A stretch of DNA of 64,000 bases from the NCBI RefSeq assembly GCF_000156655.1, contig NZ_DS996841.1, forward strand, positions 401,027-465,026. The letters run 5' to 3'. This DNA comes from Holdemanella biformis DSM 3989 (GTDB lineage: Bacteria > Bacillota_I > Bacilli_A > Erysipelotrichales > Erysipelotrichaceae). Position numbers and translations under genes: made by a program. The notes below the pieces were generated by a model that saw only the letters and a list, made by a program, of their open reading frames with translations, did no database searches and was not told the origin of the DNA. Positions 6,475 through 14,554 of this stretch are shown in pieces; positions within the stretch are counted from its first letter, which is position 1; each line of letters begins with the position of its first letter.

Positions 6475-8005
6475 AAGCAGAAATGCAAATTACTCGGCTG
6501 CTATCAATTACCTTCTGTTTGAACATGATGAAAAAACCGGGAAAAAGATTGTAGATGAATCCGGACGAAGCATCCTGCGAAAAGAGTTTTATATGGATGG
6601 GCTGAACTGTGATCCGATGTCTTTTGACAAGGAATGTGAACTGACAAATGCTCATTTTCACAAAAATAAGAAACGTGAAGATATCAAAAGTCACCACTAC
6701 ATTATCAGCTACGATCCAGCCGATGTGACAGAGAATGGACTTACCGGAAAGAGAGCACAGTCAATCAGTTTGGAACTTGCAAAGCAGATGTTTCCCGGAT
6801 ATCAGGCACTGGTAGTTACTCACACCGATGGCCACAATGAATCCGGAAATATCCATACTCACATCGTTATCAACAGTGTGCGAAAGACTGCAGTGGAAAG
6901 GCAGCCATATATGGATAAACCACATGATGAAGCCGCCGGTTACAAGCATCGATCCACTGATAAATTCATGAACACTTTTAAGAAAACCGTCATGGATCGG
7001 TGCCAACAGGAAGGACTTCACCAAATAGATCTTCTTGCACCGGCTGAGAAAAAAATCACTCAGAAAGAGTATATGGCACAGAAACATGGCCAACAAAACC
7101 TGGATGAGATCAACCAGAAAATCATCGAAGATGGTCTCAAACCAACATCCACCGTGTTCCTTACACAGAAAGAATATTTGCGAAATGCAATTGATGAATG
7201 TGCTGCCACATCCAATAGTTTTGATGAATTCCAATCCAAACTTCTGGAACAATTTCAAATCTCTGTGATTGAGCATCGTGGCAGATACAGCTATCTTCAT
7301 CCTGATCGACAGAAGCGGATTACTGAACGTGTACTGGGAACACGATATGGAAAAGAATACCTGGAACAGACTTTCTTACGCAAAGATCCATTGACCATTC
7401 TCTACGTCAGATCTCACCTGCGCCTGGTTGTAAATCTCCAGACAAATGTGAAAGCAATGCAGAGCCCGGCTTATGCTCATCGGGTAAAACTTTCTAACCT
7501 GCAGCAAATGGCAAATACCATTATCTATGTGCAGGAACATGGATTTGATACGCAGTCAGATCTGAAAAACACACTGCTTGCCTCAAAGCAGGAACTAAAA
7601 GAAATGCAGACACAGGTTGCTCAGCATCGTTCCGATCTAAGGATCCTCAACAATCAGATCCGTTATACCGGACAGTACTATGCAAATAAGGAAGTTTATT
7701 CCCAGTTTTCAAAAGCAAAGTACAAAGGAAAGTACCGGAAAGAACATGAGAAGGAAATTCAGAAATATGAAGAAGCCAGAGATTGGCTGAGATCCTTTTA
7801 TCAGGATGGAAAGATGACAAGCCTAAAAACCTTGACTTTACAAAAAGAAAAACTGCAACAGCAGATAGCTTCCGAAGAAGAAGCAATAAGCAGCTTGAAA
7901 GAAAAAATAAAAGATCTGGATACTGCCGATCAGAATATTGATTTCATTCTTCAGATGCAGATTCCGGAACCAGTAAGATCAAAAACCAAGGATCTCGAAA
8001 GATAA
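6452..8005 (+). CDS. Relaxase / mobilisation nuclease of the ICE
   Basis: A 517-residue relaxase of the VirD2-like MobP class that nicks oriT and pilots the strand. The metal-binding HUH motif is clear: H124-T-D126-G-H128 and H135-T-H137. Y14 and Y20 in NANYSAAINYLLFEH are the candidate nicking tyrosines. The region from about residue 330 onwards is largely charged helix and coiled coil. The start ATG at 6452 lies within mobC. It is the only relaxase belonging to the host ICE; IME1 and IME2 bring their own MobV and MobQ types. It lacks the DMEL-like tail found on those two. Confidence 0.9.
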   Translation: MAIVKHIKSRNANYSAAINYLLFEHDEKTGKKIVDESGRSILRKEFYMDGLNCDPMSFDKECELTNAHFHKNKKREDIKSHHYIISYDPADVTENGLTGKRAQSISLELAKQMFPGYQALVVTHTDGHNESGNIHTHIVINSVRKTAVERQPYMDKPHDEAAGYKHRSTDKFMNTFKKTVMDRCQQEGLHQIDLLAPAEKKITQKEYMAQKHGQQNLDEINQKIIEDGLKPTSTVFLTQKEYLRNAIDECAATSNSFDEFQSKLLEQFQISVIEHRGRYSYLHPDRQKRITERVLGTRYGKEYLEQTFLRKDPLTILYVRSHLRLVVNLQTNVKAMQSPAYAHRVKLSNLQQMANTIIYVQEHGFDTQSDLKNTLLASKQELKEMQTQVAQHRSDLRILNNQIRYTGQYYANKEVYSQFSKAKYKGKYRKEHEKEIQKYEEARDWLRSFYQDGKMTSLKTLTLQKEKLQQQIASEEEAISSLKEKIKDLDTADQNIDFILQMQIPEPVRSKTKDLER

Positions 8006-8034
8006 CCATCACAAAACAAAGGAGGAACTATCAC

Positions 8035-8361
8035 ATGACACAAGAAGAATTTAATATTGTATTTGAACTTCAGATGAGAAAGTGTGCCGATATTCTGGCA
8101 CATAAAAAGAAAGAATATACCGGTGACAATATTGACCGCCTCAGTGCATTCAAGATTGCTGCCGCCTTACAAAACTGCGATCCAAAAGCAGCACTGGCCG
8201 GTATGATGTCGAAACATGTCGTATCCCTTTACGATATGTGTTATTCCACTCTGTTACATTTTGACATGGAACAGTGGGATGAAAAAATCACAGACTGCAT
8301 CAATTATCTGATCCTTTTAAAAGCTCTGGTAAAGGAGGAACAGGCCTATGGATCACATTGA
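8035..8361 (+). CDS. Small all-alpha protein, MazG/DUF1599-like (tentative)
   Basis: Encodes 108 residues with GGAGG before the ATG. The pattern K-K-K-E-Y-x-G-D-N, DRLSAFKIAA, MSKHVVSLYDM and DCINYLILLKAL resembles the small helical nucleotide-pyrophosphohydrolase-like or DUF1599 proteins common in phages. It overlaps the ThyX start by 14 bases, so a role in nucleotide metabolism is likely from context. I am not sure of the family. Confidence 0.5.
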   Translation: MTQEEFNIVFELQMRKCADILAHKKKEYTGDNIDRLSAFKIAAALQNCDPKAALAGMMSKHVVSLYDMCYSTLLHFDMEQWDEKITDCINYLILLKALVKEEQAYGSH

Positions 8362-9127
8362 AACAGCTATCTTAAACTGCTATGGAATCCGGGAAGCAGA
8401 ACAGAATATGGTCTTTGCTGCCAGACTCACACAACACGGTCATACGATCCAGAACATGGCAGATCTGATGGATCTTTACCGTCAATCCTACAGTCAGAAG
8501 ACTGTAGAAAACATTGCAGGGCTTCCGCATCCAACCGTGCAGAAATTCATGGTCATTACCGTAGCTGTTGTTGGTGCAAGCAGACGCTTCCTGGCACAGA
8601 TCACAAGACATCAGAACGAAGTAAAGTACATGAGTGCATCTCTGCAGTACAGCAATTATTCCGGTCATGCTGCATTTGCTATTCCATATGGAATCATGAA
8701 AGCAGATAAAGAAATCCAGGATATTTACAAGAAAAGCTGTCAGTCAGATCTGGATCATTATGCAGAGCTTTGTGGCTTAGGCATTGATCATGATTCAGCC
8801 GGATATGCCACACCTCAGGGACTTCGAAACGTACTGATCATCAGCGCGACACCTTACCAGTGGAAGCATATGATTGGCCAAAGAACCTGCCGAAGAAATA
8901 CGGATGAAACAAGGATTGTGATGCTACAGATCTGGCAGAGATTGTACAAATTAAGCCCGATTCTTTTTGCACCGGATCTGACCGGTCCATTCTGTCAAAG
9001 AGGTAGCTGTATGGAAAAACAGATGTCCTGCCAGAATCCTATTTTGAAACTTTGGATGCCGTCAGATATTTTAAAAACTGATTATCCATTGCTCATCAGG
9101 AAGGAGGTGAGTAGCCATAAAGATTAA
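8348..9127 (+). CDS. thyX: FAD-dependent thymidylate synthase ThyX
   Basis: Makes dTMP from dUMP using methylene-tetrahydrofolate and FAD. The family signature RHX7S is present as R87-H88-QNEVKYM-S96, followed by SLQYSNYSG, and a C-terminal QWKHMIGQRTCRRNTDETR matches the substrate-binding region of ThyX. Length (259) is slightly above the usual 220-250, with a Cys-containing tail (GPFCQRGSC). The start overlaps the upstream gene by 14 bases, and its end overlaps the dUTPase start. An unusual passenger for a conjugation operon; it could secure dTMP during strand synthesis or bypass folate stress. Confidence 0.85.
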   Translation: MDHIETAILNCYGIREAEQNMVFAARLTQHGHTIQNMADLMDLYRQSYSQKTVENIAGLPHPTVQKFMVITVAVVGASRRFLAQITRHQNEVKYMSASLQYSNYSGHAAFAIPYGIMKADKEIQDIYKKSCQSDLDHYAELCGLGIDHDSAGYATPQGLRNVLIISATPYQWKHMIGQRTCRRNTDETRIVMLQIWQRLYKLSPILFAPDLTGPFCQRGSCMEKQMSCQNPILKLWMPSDILKTDYPLLIRKEVSSHKD

Positions 9128-9530
9128 ACTGATTGACTTTGGTCTGAAAGCAGATCATCATCCCTTCCGGCCACATGAAAATGATGCCGGTGCTGATGTA
9201 TTCATGCCTTATGATTGCGTATTAAAACCAGGTGAGATTGCAAGAATTCCGCTTGGATTCGGTCTCATCATCCCGGATGGATTTGCCGGATATGTCTTTC
9301 CTCGAAGCAACATGGCAGCAAAAGGACTGGTATGCGAACTTCCACCGATTGACTCCGGTTACCGTGGTGAGATCCATGCCATTATCAGTAACGTGAGCAC
9401 ATCTTCTCAGACCATTCATAAAGACACACGCGTCGGTCAGCTGGTGATCACACCGGTCGTGATCGCAGACTTTGTCCTGGACCTCGGTGAAGAACGAGGA
9501 ACCGGGGCATTTGGAAGCACAGGAGAATAA
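9117..9530 (+). CDS. dut: dUTP diphosphatase (trimeric dUTPase fold), non-canonical start
   Basis: Hydrolyses dUTP to dUMP, the ThyX substrate. Motifs in order: DAGADVF (motif 1), PRSNMAAKG (2), PIDSGYRGE (3), RVGQLVI (4) and RGTGAFGSTG (5). The first ATG in frame (9204) falls after motif 1 and would remove it, so translation must begin upstream. The frame opens after a TGA at 9108 and the only sensible start is ATA at 9117, 9 bases after GGAGG at 9103-9107, giving I/M-K-I-K-L-I-D-F. ATT at 9123 is an alternative. Overlaps the thyX end. Confidence 0.85.
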   Translation: MKIKLIDFGLKADHHPFRPHENDAGADVFMPYDCVLKPGEIARIPLGFGLIIPDGFAGYVFPRSNMAAKGLVCELPPIDSGYRGEIHAIISNVSTSSQTIHKDTRVGQLVITPVVIADFVLDLGEERGTGAFGSTGE

Positions 9531-9534
9531 TAAT

Positions 9535-9813
9535 ATGATTACATTTGGAAGAAAATTAAAACACTTAAGACAAAAAAATCATCTCACCCAGAAAGAACTT
9601 GGGATGGCTGTTGGATTTCCCGACAGCTGTGCTGATGTCCGGATTGCTCAGTATGAAAGCGATGTCCGAACGCCAAAAGAGGATCTTATGAAACTCTTCG
9701 CATCAACACTCGGTGTTCCGGTTGAACTCTTTACTGTACCGGTACTCTCAGAACCTAGGGAATATGAGGCGGCGGAGTATTGGAGGTATGAGTTAGGGGC
9801 GGAACTAGATTAA
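9535..9813 (+). CDS. XRE-family HTH regulator
   Basis: Encodes 92 residues from the ATG at 9535 (MITFGRKLKHLRQKNHLTQK). A classic Cro/CI helix-turn-helix with a small insertion (FPDSCADVRIAQYESDVRTP) is followed by a short acidic tail. It lies 5 bases after the dUTPase stop and is the last gene of the plus-strand operon, so it may control the operon. No operator was recognised. Confidence 0.75.
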   Translation: MITFGRKLKHLRQKNHLTQKELGMAVGFPDSCADVRIAQYESDVRTPKEDLMKLFASTLGVPVELFTVPVLSEPREYEAAEYWRYELGAELD

Positions 9814-9831
9814 TTGTCATAATACTGATAT

Positions 9832-9862
9832 GAGGCAACGGATTTTCCGCTGCCTCGCTTTT
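9832..9862 (+). terminator. Rho-independent terminator of the relaxase operon
   Basis: GAGGCAACGG pairs with CCGCTGCCTC around a short AT loop, followed by CGCTTTTATC on the plus strand. Confidence 0.8.
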
Positions 9863-9943
9863 ATCATTTTGAGGGTAATTGAAAATATCCTCCTGTGTTG
9901 AGCAATCCTCTTTTTCTGCGCTTTACCTGCATATCTATATATT

Positions 9944-10372
9944 TCATTTTATTTCTGTTCCATCGATAAAAAGCACATATTTATCCGGATTATGAACAAT
10001 ATCATAATCTTTTCCATATTCAATCGGTCTAAATTCTATCTGCATAATGGATTTTCCATTTTCGATATCTTCTTTCCAAGAATATACGGTCATATCAAGG
10101 CTGGTTGCATATCCATGATCTGTAGAAAATTTTATTGAATGAAATGAATTCTCTTTGTACATTTTTAAAAGCAGTCTTGTAAATGCTTCTTTATCAGAAA
10201 TATTTTTTCTGTTAGCAACTACTGTAAGATTCTCATCTCTATTCATAGAAAAACTGCCAACTACATCTGGCTCACCTTCTTTATGCTTTAATAAGCTTTT
10301 CCCAATTATCATTCCAACAATAATCGAAAAAACGATAGCAACAAATACAAGTGTTATATTTTTTTTCTTCAT
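9944..10372 (-). CDS. Membrane-anchored small protein, unknown
   Basis: Encodes 142 residues. One N-terminal membrane anchor (LVFVAIVFSIIVGMIIG) is followed by an exposed domain of about 115 residues with alternating hydrophobic strands and an ending VLFIDGTEIK. No family recognised. Its upstream region (10381-10412) holds two copies of the motif GTTCTAAAG-like that also lies before the XRE gene at 10.5 kb, overlapping a TATAAT box, so it is probably a target of that regulator. Confidence 0.6.
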   Translation of the reverse strand: MKKKNITLVFVAIVFSIIVGMIIGKSLLKHKEGEPDVVGSFSMNRDENLTVVANRKNISDKEAFTRLLLKMYKENSFHSIKFSTDHGYATSLDMTVYSWKEDIENGKSIMQIEFRPIEYGKDYDIVHNPDKYVLFIDGTEIK

Positions 10373-10380
10373 TTTATCAA

Positions 10381-10412
10381 GTTCCTTAGAATTATATATA
10401 AGTCTTTAGAAC
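10381..10412. promoter_or_regulatory. Predicted operator pair before the membrane-anchored gene
   Basis: GTTCCTTAGAA at 10381 and GTCTTTAGAAC at 10402 flank a TATATATAAT box read on the minus strand. Both are near-palindromes of the GTTCTttAGAAC type found at 10892. Confidence 0.5.
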
Positions 10413-10487
10413 TACTATATCATATTTTCACGTTAAACCAAATAAAAAAGAAGAGCAATAAGCCCTTCCATCTTCTTATTCACGTAT

Positions 10488-10802
10488 TTATTCCACCAAT
10501 GCTCTCACTGCATTGATAATTCTCTGTTGCTTTTCTTTAGGTAGTTTCTCTATCATTTCAGATAATTCATTCGTAACGCCGCTAACCGAATGTGTCACAA
10601 CATCAATCAATAGTGTATCTGCTGAAACATCTAATGCATTTGCAATCGCAATAAAAGTATCAAGTTTTGTTACTTTCAGTCCTCTCTCTATAACACTTAC
10701 ATGAGTTGGACTCAAGTTTACCAGTGCTGCCAATTCTTCTTGTGTAAGATTCTTAGCTTCCCTTGCAGCTTTTATTCTCTGACCAACCGCCTTTAAATCC
10801 AT
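10488..10802 (-). CDS. XRE-family repressor
   Basis: Encodes 104 residues: HTH in residues 7-60 (QRIKAAREAKNLTQEELAAL, then SPTHVSVIERGLKV) plus a short helical C-terminal part (LPKEKQQRIINAVRALVE). The ATG at 10802 follows AAAGGAGGTGTCACA, and the ribosome site itself lies inside a GTTCTAAAG motif. A perfect palindrome of the same motif lies 90 bases upstream. This fits an autoregulated repressor that also controls the neighbouring membrane-anchored gene. Confidence 0.8.
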   Translation of the reverse strand: MDLKAVGQRIKAAREAKNLTQEELAALVNLSPTHVSVIERGLKVTKLDTFIAIANALDVSADTLLIDVVTHSVSGVTNELSEMIEKLPKEKQQRIINAVRALVE

Positions 10803-10812
10803 TGTGACACCT

Positions 10813-10903
10813 CCTTTAGAACGATAATTCGGTCTAAAACTAGTATAACGATTGATCTTTAAAACATACAGAATCTACAGATTGTTAACTTGTTCTTTAG
10901 AAC
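10813..10903. promoter_or_regulatory. Autoregulatory operator sites of the XRE gene
   Basis: GTTCTttAGAAC at 10892-10903 is a perfect 5+2+5 palindrome; a second half-matching site, CTTTAGAACG at 10813-10822, overlaps the Shine-Dalgarno sequence. GGTCTAAAAC at 10831 may be a third, weaker site. Confidence 0.5.
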
Positions 10904-10916
10904 TATTTTAAATTAA

Positions 10917-10953
10917 AAAGGCCCAAAAGGGCACTTTCCCTTTTGAGCCTATA
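10917..10953. terminator. Bidirectional terminator-like hairpin
   Basis: GGCCCAAAAGGG pairs with CCCTTTTGAGCC over a 6-base loop, with A and T tracts on both sides. It separates the XRE unit from the 11-kb genes. A second palindrome, CCTCATG-GT-CATGAGG followed by CTTTTT, lies at 10989-11012. Confidence 0.6.
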
Positions 10954-11026
10954 CACTTTATCAACTAACGTATTTTGCTTTCATTTTTCCTCATGGTCAT
11001 GAGGCTTTTTTCTCTTAAATCGCATT

Positions 11027-11317
11027 CTATGAATCCTTTGATTGTTCTTTCTGTTCTTCAATAATTCGTTCGGTTGCTTTATGAATCCTATCCTTGGAAT
11101 AGGGTGGTCTTAAATTCAATGATAACCGTCCCTTTCTGATCATATACGTTTCACTGCCATCTTCCGAAGCTCCTTTCAACCAGCAATCATCCGGATACTT
11201 CTCAGCAAAGGATCTCAACCGTTTCTGCAAGCTCTGATTGAAGGTATACACATCATAGAATCCGTCATCTTCATTGGTCAGAATAATCGTTTCTTTTTCA
11301 CACTTTAACCTTCGCAT
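11027..11317 (-). CDS. Conserved ICE protein, paralogue of the IME1 gene at 24.1 kb
   Basis: Encodes 96 residues. The pattern EKETIILTNEDDGFYDVYTF, LQKRLRSFAEKYPDDCW and RLSLNLRPPYS matches the IME1 protein at 24096-24404 along its whole length. This family is common beside conjugation and mobilization genes; its role is unknown. It follows the DUF4316 gene by 4 bases and ends the ICE accessory operon. Confidence 0.7.
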   Translation of the reverse strand: MRRLKCEKETIILTNEDDGFYDVYTFNQSLQKRLRSFAEKYPDDCWLKGASEDGSETYMIRKGRLSLNLRPPYSKDRIHKATERIIEEQKEQSKDS

Positions 11318-11320
11318 ATT

Positions 11321-12205
11321 CTACCCCCGCTTTCTTTCCATTTCCTGATCCAGGTACTTTGGTATCGGCTTTCCGGACCGACGAGCAATAGCAATCTGTT
11401 TCTGATGCAGTCGTTTAATCACGGATCTTCGTTTCTTAGGTTTGCCATCCTGTTGATTTCTGGGAGTCTGTTTGTTGCTGCGGGCATTAGAGATCTTTTC
11501 TGGATTCTTCTTCTGATTATTTACCAGACCGTCCACCATATCATAATTGGCTTCGGTACCGGATTCTCTGCTTCGTTCATAAGTGCCGTTCTGGTAGAAC
11601 TTCTGGTAATGTTCCAGACGGATTTTACCATCTTGTTTTAACTGTTCGACTGAATTTAGCGGTGCCTGCTGTTGAATGTAATTATGGATCTTTTGTTTTG
11701 TTTTTTCGTCGAATTTCTTACATTCTTCGACAACCATTTTTCCATAGGCATCCAGGATAACACCTTGAGCCTGATCCCGGTATACTTGATGCTCCATCAG
11801 ATAAAACTGTTTCCCGTCGATGATGATGGTGTCTGTTGCAATCCAGTTCCCTTTTTTTCCGTCAATTTGATAATTCTCAGTCTTCATAGTGATCAGTGCG
11901 CCCGATGTATTGATACGAATGAATCCGGCCAGATACTGTGGATAGTTCTCATCTACATAGTAGCAGTTGATTTCTCCATCCCTGTTCAGTACAAGTACGT
12001 CACTGACTTCGCATTGCTTTTTCATTCGTTTCCAGATGTCAGCGACTTTTTCTTCTTCCTGCATTTCATGAATCGAGATTACTCGGTAATTTTCGACAGT
12101 AATCGACACATTCTGCTGTCTTGCTTCTTGATATGGCAGATGCCACAGTGCTTTTCCTGCTGTCTGCTGATCTACTCGGTAGACTGCAAATTGATTAAGC
12201 TTCAT
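11321..12205 (-). CDS. DUF4316-type conserved ICE protein
   Basis: About 294 residues. The N-terminal 180 residues form an alpha/beta domain with YodL-like features (FAVYRVDQQTAGKALWHLPY). A polar linker and a basic C-terminal tail (KPKKRRSVIKRLHQKQIAIA) follow. Start at 12205, 9 bases from GGAGG and inside the end of the upstream gene; the ATG at 12211 is too close. The family recurs in Tn1549-like elements beside the ArdC/YodL gene; function unknown. Confidence 0.65.
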   Translation of the reverse strand: MKLNQFAVYRVDQQTAGKALWHLPYQEARQQNVSITVENYRVISIHEMQEEEKVADIWKRMKKQCEVSDVLVLNRDGEINCYYVDENYPQYLAGFIRINTSGALITMKTENYQIDGKKGNWIATDTIIIDGKQFYLMEHQVYRDQAQGVILDAYGKMVVEECKKFDEKTKQKIHNYIQQQAPLNSVEQLKQDGKIRLEHYQKFYQNGTYERSRESGTEANYDMVDGLVNNQKKNPEKISNARSNKQTPRNQQDGKPKKRRSVIKRLHQKQIAIARRSGKPIPKYLDQEMERKRG

Positions 12206-12455
12206 AGGCATCGTCCTCCAAGTTATTCAGATAATAATTCAGATCCAGAGAATAGTAGTATTTGTCTTCGATCTGCTGTAATTTTCCAACTGTAGAATTG
12301 ATAATCTCAATTATTTCATCATTCTCAGGATCACTTTCTTCCTGTTCCAAAACTTCCAAAGCTTCTTTCAGTGTTTGGATTGTTTCTTCCTTTGTGTGCT
12401 GCTGGAAGATAGCAGTAATAGTCAGTTCATTTTCTTCCAGGTTTACATTTCTCAT
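12195..12455 (-). CDS. Transposon-transfer assisting protein (TTRAP) family
   Basis: An acidic, helical protein of 86 residues (MRNVNLEENELTITAIF, then TIQTLKEALEVLEQEE and KYYYSLDLNYYLNN). It matches my memory of the TTRAP family found in this place in Tn1549/CTn-type elements. It overlaps both neighbours (ATGA-type junction with the ArdC/YodL gene), so the three genes are translated together. The biochemical role is not known. Confidence 0.7.
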   Translation of the reverse strand: MRNVNLEENELTITAIFQQHTKEETIQTLKEALEVLEQEESDPENDEIIEIINSTVGKLQQIEDKYYYSLDLNYYLNNLEDDAYEA

Positions 12456-14473
12456 AGGCTCATTTCCCCCCTTTTCTTTTTCGGTATTGGTTTCATCTGT
12501 ATATTCAGCTCCTTCTCGTTTTTTTCTTCGCTTATATTTTTTTCGTTATCCACTTTCTTATTGGATTCCAGAGGATTTTCCACATTTGGATGTCTTTCTT
12601 CCAAGTACTTTTCCACACGACTGATTGCATTTTGCACATAAGAATTTTCTCTAAATCCAGGAATCGAATTCAAGAATTCTTTCTGTATTTTTCCTTCGAT
12701 CATCAGACTCTGCATTCCTTCATAATCACTTCCGTCTTTCAGATCAAAGCCAACACATTTCAGTCCATGCATACGTTCTGATGGGATTTTCTCATAAGCT
12801 TCCAAGGCTTCTGGTAATGTCAGGTCATAATGTACTTCACCCATTACAGGAAATTCAGCACATTCAGCCGCATAAAAGCTGATACATGTAAGATCATTTT
12901 CATAATCCACATTTTCTATTTCCGGGACAATATCGAGTATTTTTTCTCTTTGTGCTGCAAAGTCTGGAAGTTCTGCAAATCCAAATCGATCCACGTAATA
13001 TGCCTGCATATCCCCACCACGGTTTGTAATAATAACATCACTGACCGACATAGAATGTGCTTTATAATCTGCCGGTGGATTATCGTTGAATACGGCATAC
13101 AAATCATCCAGCTTTTCATTTCCATGTAATCTGCCAGAATAGACACATTTATAATTTGCTGCATCGATTGTAATGCCATCTTCTTTGACCATTGCCATAT
13201 TCATAAATAAATGTTGTTTTCCCGGTGTGCCTTCATCCACATGGTAAATCGCATAGCGGTTACCATTACCTCTGAACATTTCTTCCTCTAGGGTATAATC
13301 AAACTTAAATGGATACAAAGCCCGATCAACTCTTTCCGAAATATCCGTTCCTTCTGCAATCGTATCTTCCAGCCAATCTTTGATATCTCCCCATGATTCA
13401 AACTGCAAATACCCGGCAATTTCATGTGTCCCATCCGGTGCCAGTACAATATGTCCCGGTTCGCTTTCCCGATAATCATAGCGGTATCCAGCTGCTTCCA
13501 GTGCATCTACCAGAATGCCGTATTTTTCATGTAATTCTGTTTTTTGTTTTTCTTCAAGAATGATTTCCAGTTCTTCTGTAAGCTGATCGATCATTTCACC
13601 GGCTGTCTTGCGGATCACATCCATAGATGCTTTCATTTCCTTCATTTCCCGGCTGCTGCTCCAACCTGCAATATAAGGAAAACTATAATCCGATGTATCC
13701 AAACCAAAGGAAGAACACACACAGTAAGCAACGGATTCTGCTTCAACTTCTTTTGTCAGACGGTCTTTTTCTACACCCAGGCTTTCCATGATTTCCTTGT
13801 CATGCAGTTTAGCATGGGCTGTTTCATGAATAGCAGTCTTTAAGGTCTGACTTTCACTGAGCCCTTTTTTGATCACGATTTCCTTATCTGCATTGTGATA
13901 ATATCCATTGGCATTACCATCAATCTCATCGAATCGTATCGGTACAGGGGATATTTTCTGAATAGCCTGCATGAAAGAATCAAAATCCTGTACAGCCGCA
14001 GTCAATAATTCCGGTGCCAGTGTCTGGATCGGTTCCCCGGATGTCTGAGCAATATCAAAGACGGTAACTGCTTTAAAATGTGGAACCGTAACTTCCACCT
14101 GTTCCGTCTTTGGTTTTCCATCAGTTCCCATAACTGGACGCTGATTCTCATCCAGAACCTCTTTTTCCTTCATTTTCTTATAGGGTGCCGGTGCAATGAT
14201 TGTAATTCCTTTTTCACCTTTCATAACCTGTCTACCCATGGACTGCCAGTTTTTGTAGCTGGTAACAAGTGTTGCATCCGGTCGCTGCATAGCGATCAGC
14301 ATTGTATTGTTAAAGGAATAATTGTGAAACTTTGCCATGGTTTTTAGAAATTCCTGATAGCGATTGCTTGTAAAAAGTTCTTCCACACCGGATTCCAGTG
14401 ACTGCATAATGCTGTCCATATCTTTTCCCTGAACCGGCAGTGGAATAGTAGTAGTTTTATTTTGTTCTGCCAT
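12452..14473 (-). CDS. ArdC-like ssDNA-binding / zinc-peptidase / YodL multidomain protein
   Basis: About 673 residues from the ATG at 14473 (AAAGGAGT site). The N-terminal 130 residues resemble ArdC ssDNA-binding domains (QEFLKTMAKFHNYSFNNTML, then MGRQVMKGEKGI). A zinc-metallopeptidase-like part follows with HETAHAKLH near residue 230. The rest holds LPD/YodL-type repeats (DLYAVFNDNPPADYKAHSMS). ArdC proteins protect incoming DNA from restriction and can enter the recipient. The C-terminus is basic and ends KKKRGEMSL, a tail shared in form with two relaxases and DUF5688, so export with the DNA is a testable idea. Confidence 0.8.
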   Translation of the reverse strand: MAEQNKTTTIPLPVQGKDMDSIMQSLESGVEELFTSNRYQEFLKTMAKFHNYSFNNTMLIAMQRPDATLVTSYKNWQSMGRQVMKGEKGITIIAPAPYKKMKEKEVLDENQRPVMGTDGKPKTEQVEVTVPHFKAVTVFDIAQTSGEPIQTLAPELLTAAVQDFDSFMQAIQKISPVPIRFDEIDGNANGYYHNADKEIVIKKGLSESQTLKTAIHETAHAKLHDKEIMESLGVEKDRLTKEVEAESVAYCVCSSFGLDTSDYSFPYIAGWSSSREMKEMKASMDVIRKTAGEMIDQLTEELEIILEEKQKTELHEKYGILVDALEAAGYRYDYRESEPGHIVLAPDGTHEIAGYLQFESWGDIKDWLEDTIAEGTDISERVDRALYPFKFDYTLEEEMFRGNGNRYAIYHVDEGTPGKQHLFMNMAMVKEDGITIDAANYKCVYSGRLHGNEKLDDLYAVFNDNPPADYKAHSMSVSDVIITNRGGDMQAYYVDRFGFAELPDFAAQREKILDIVPEIENVDYENDLTCISFYAAECAEFPVMGEVHYDLTLPEALEAYEKIPSERMHGLKCVGFDLKDGSDYEGMQSLMIEGKIQKEFLNSIPGFRENSYVQNAISRVEKYLEERHPNVENPLESNKKVDNEKNISEEKNEKELNIQMKPIPKKKRGEMSL

Positions 14474-14554
14474 AATACTCCTTTCCAAAAACGCCCTACG
14501 ACATTTCTTTATGCCGCAGGGTGTTTGCTCATTTAACGTTTTTCATGCTTGGTA

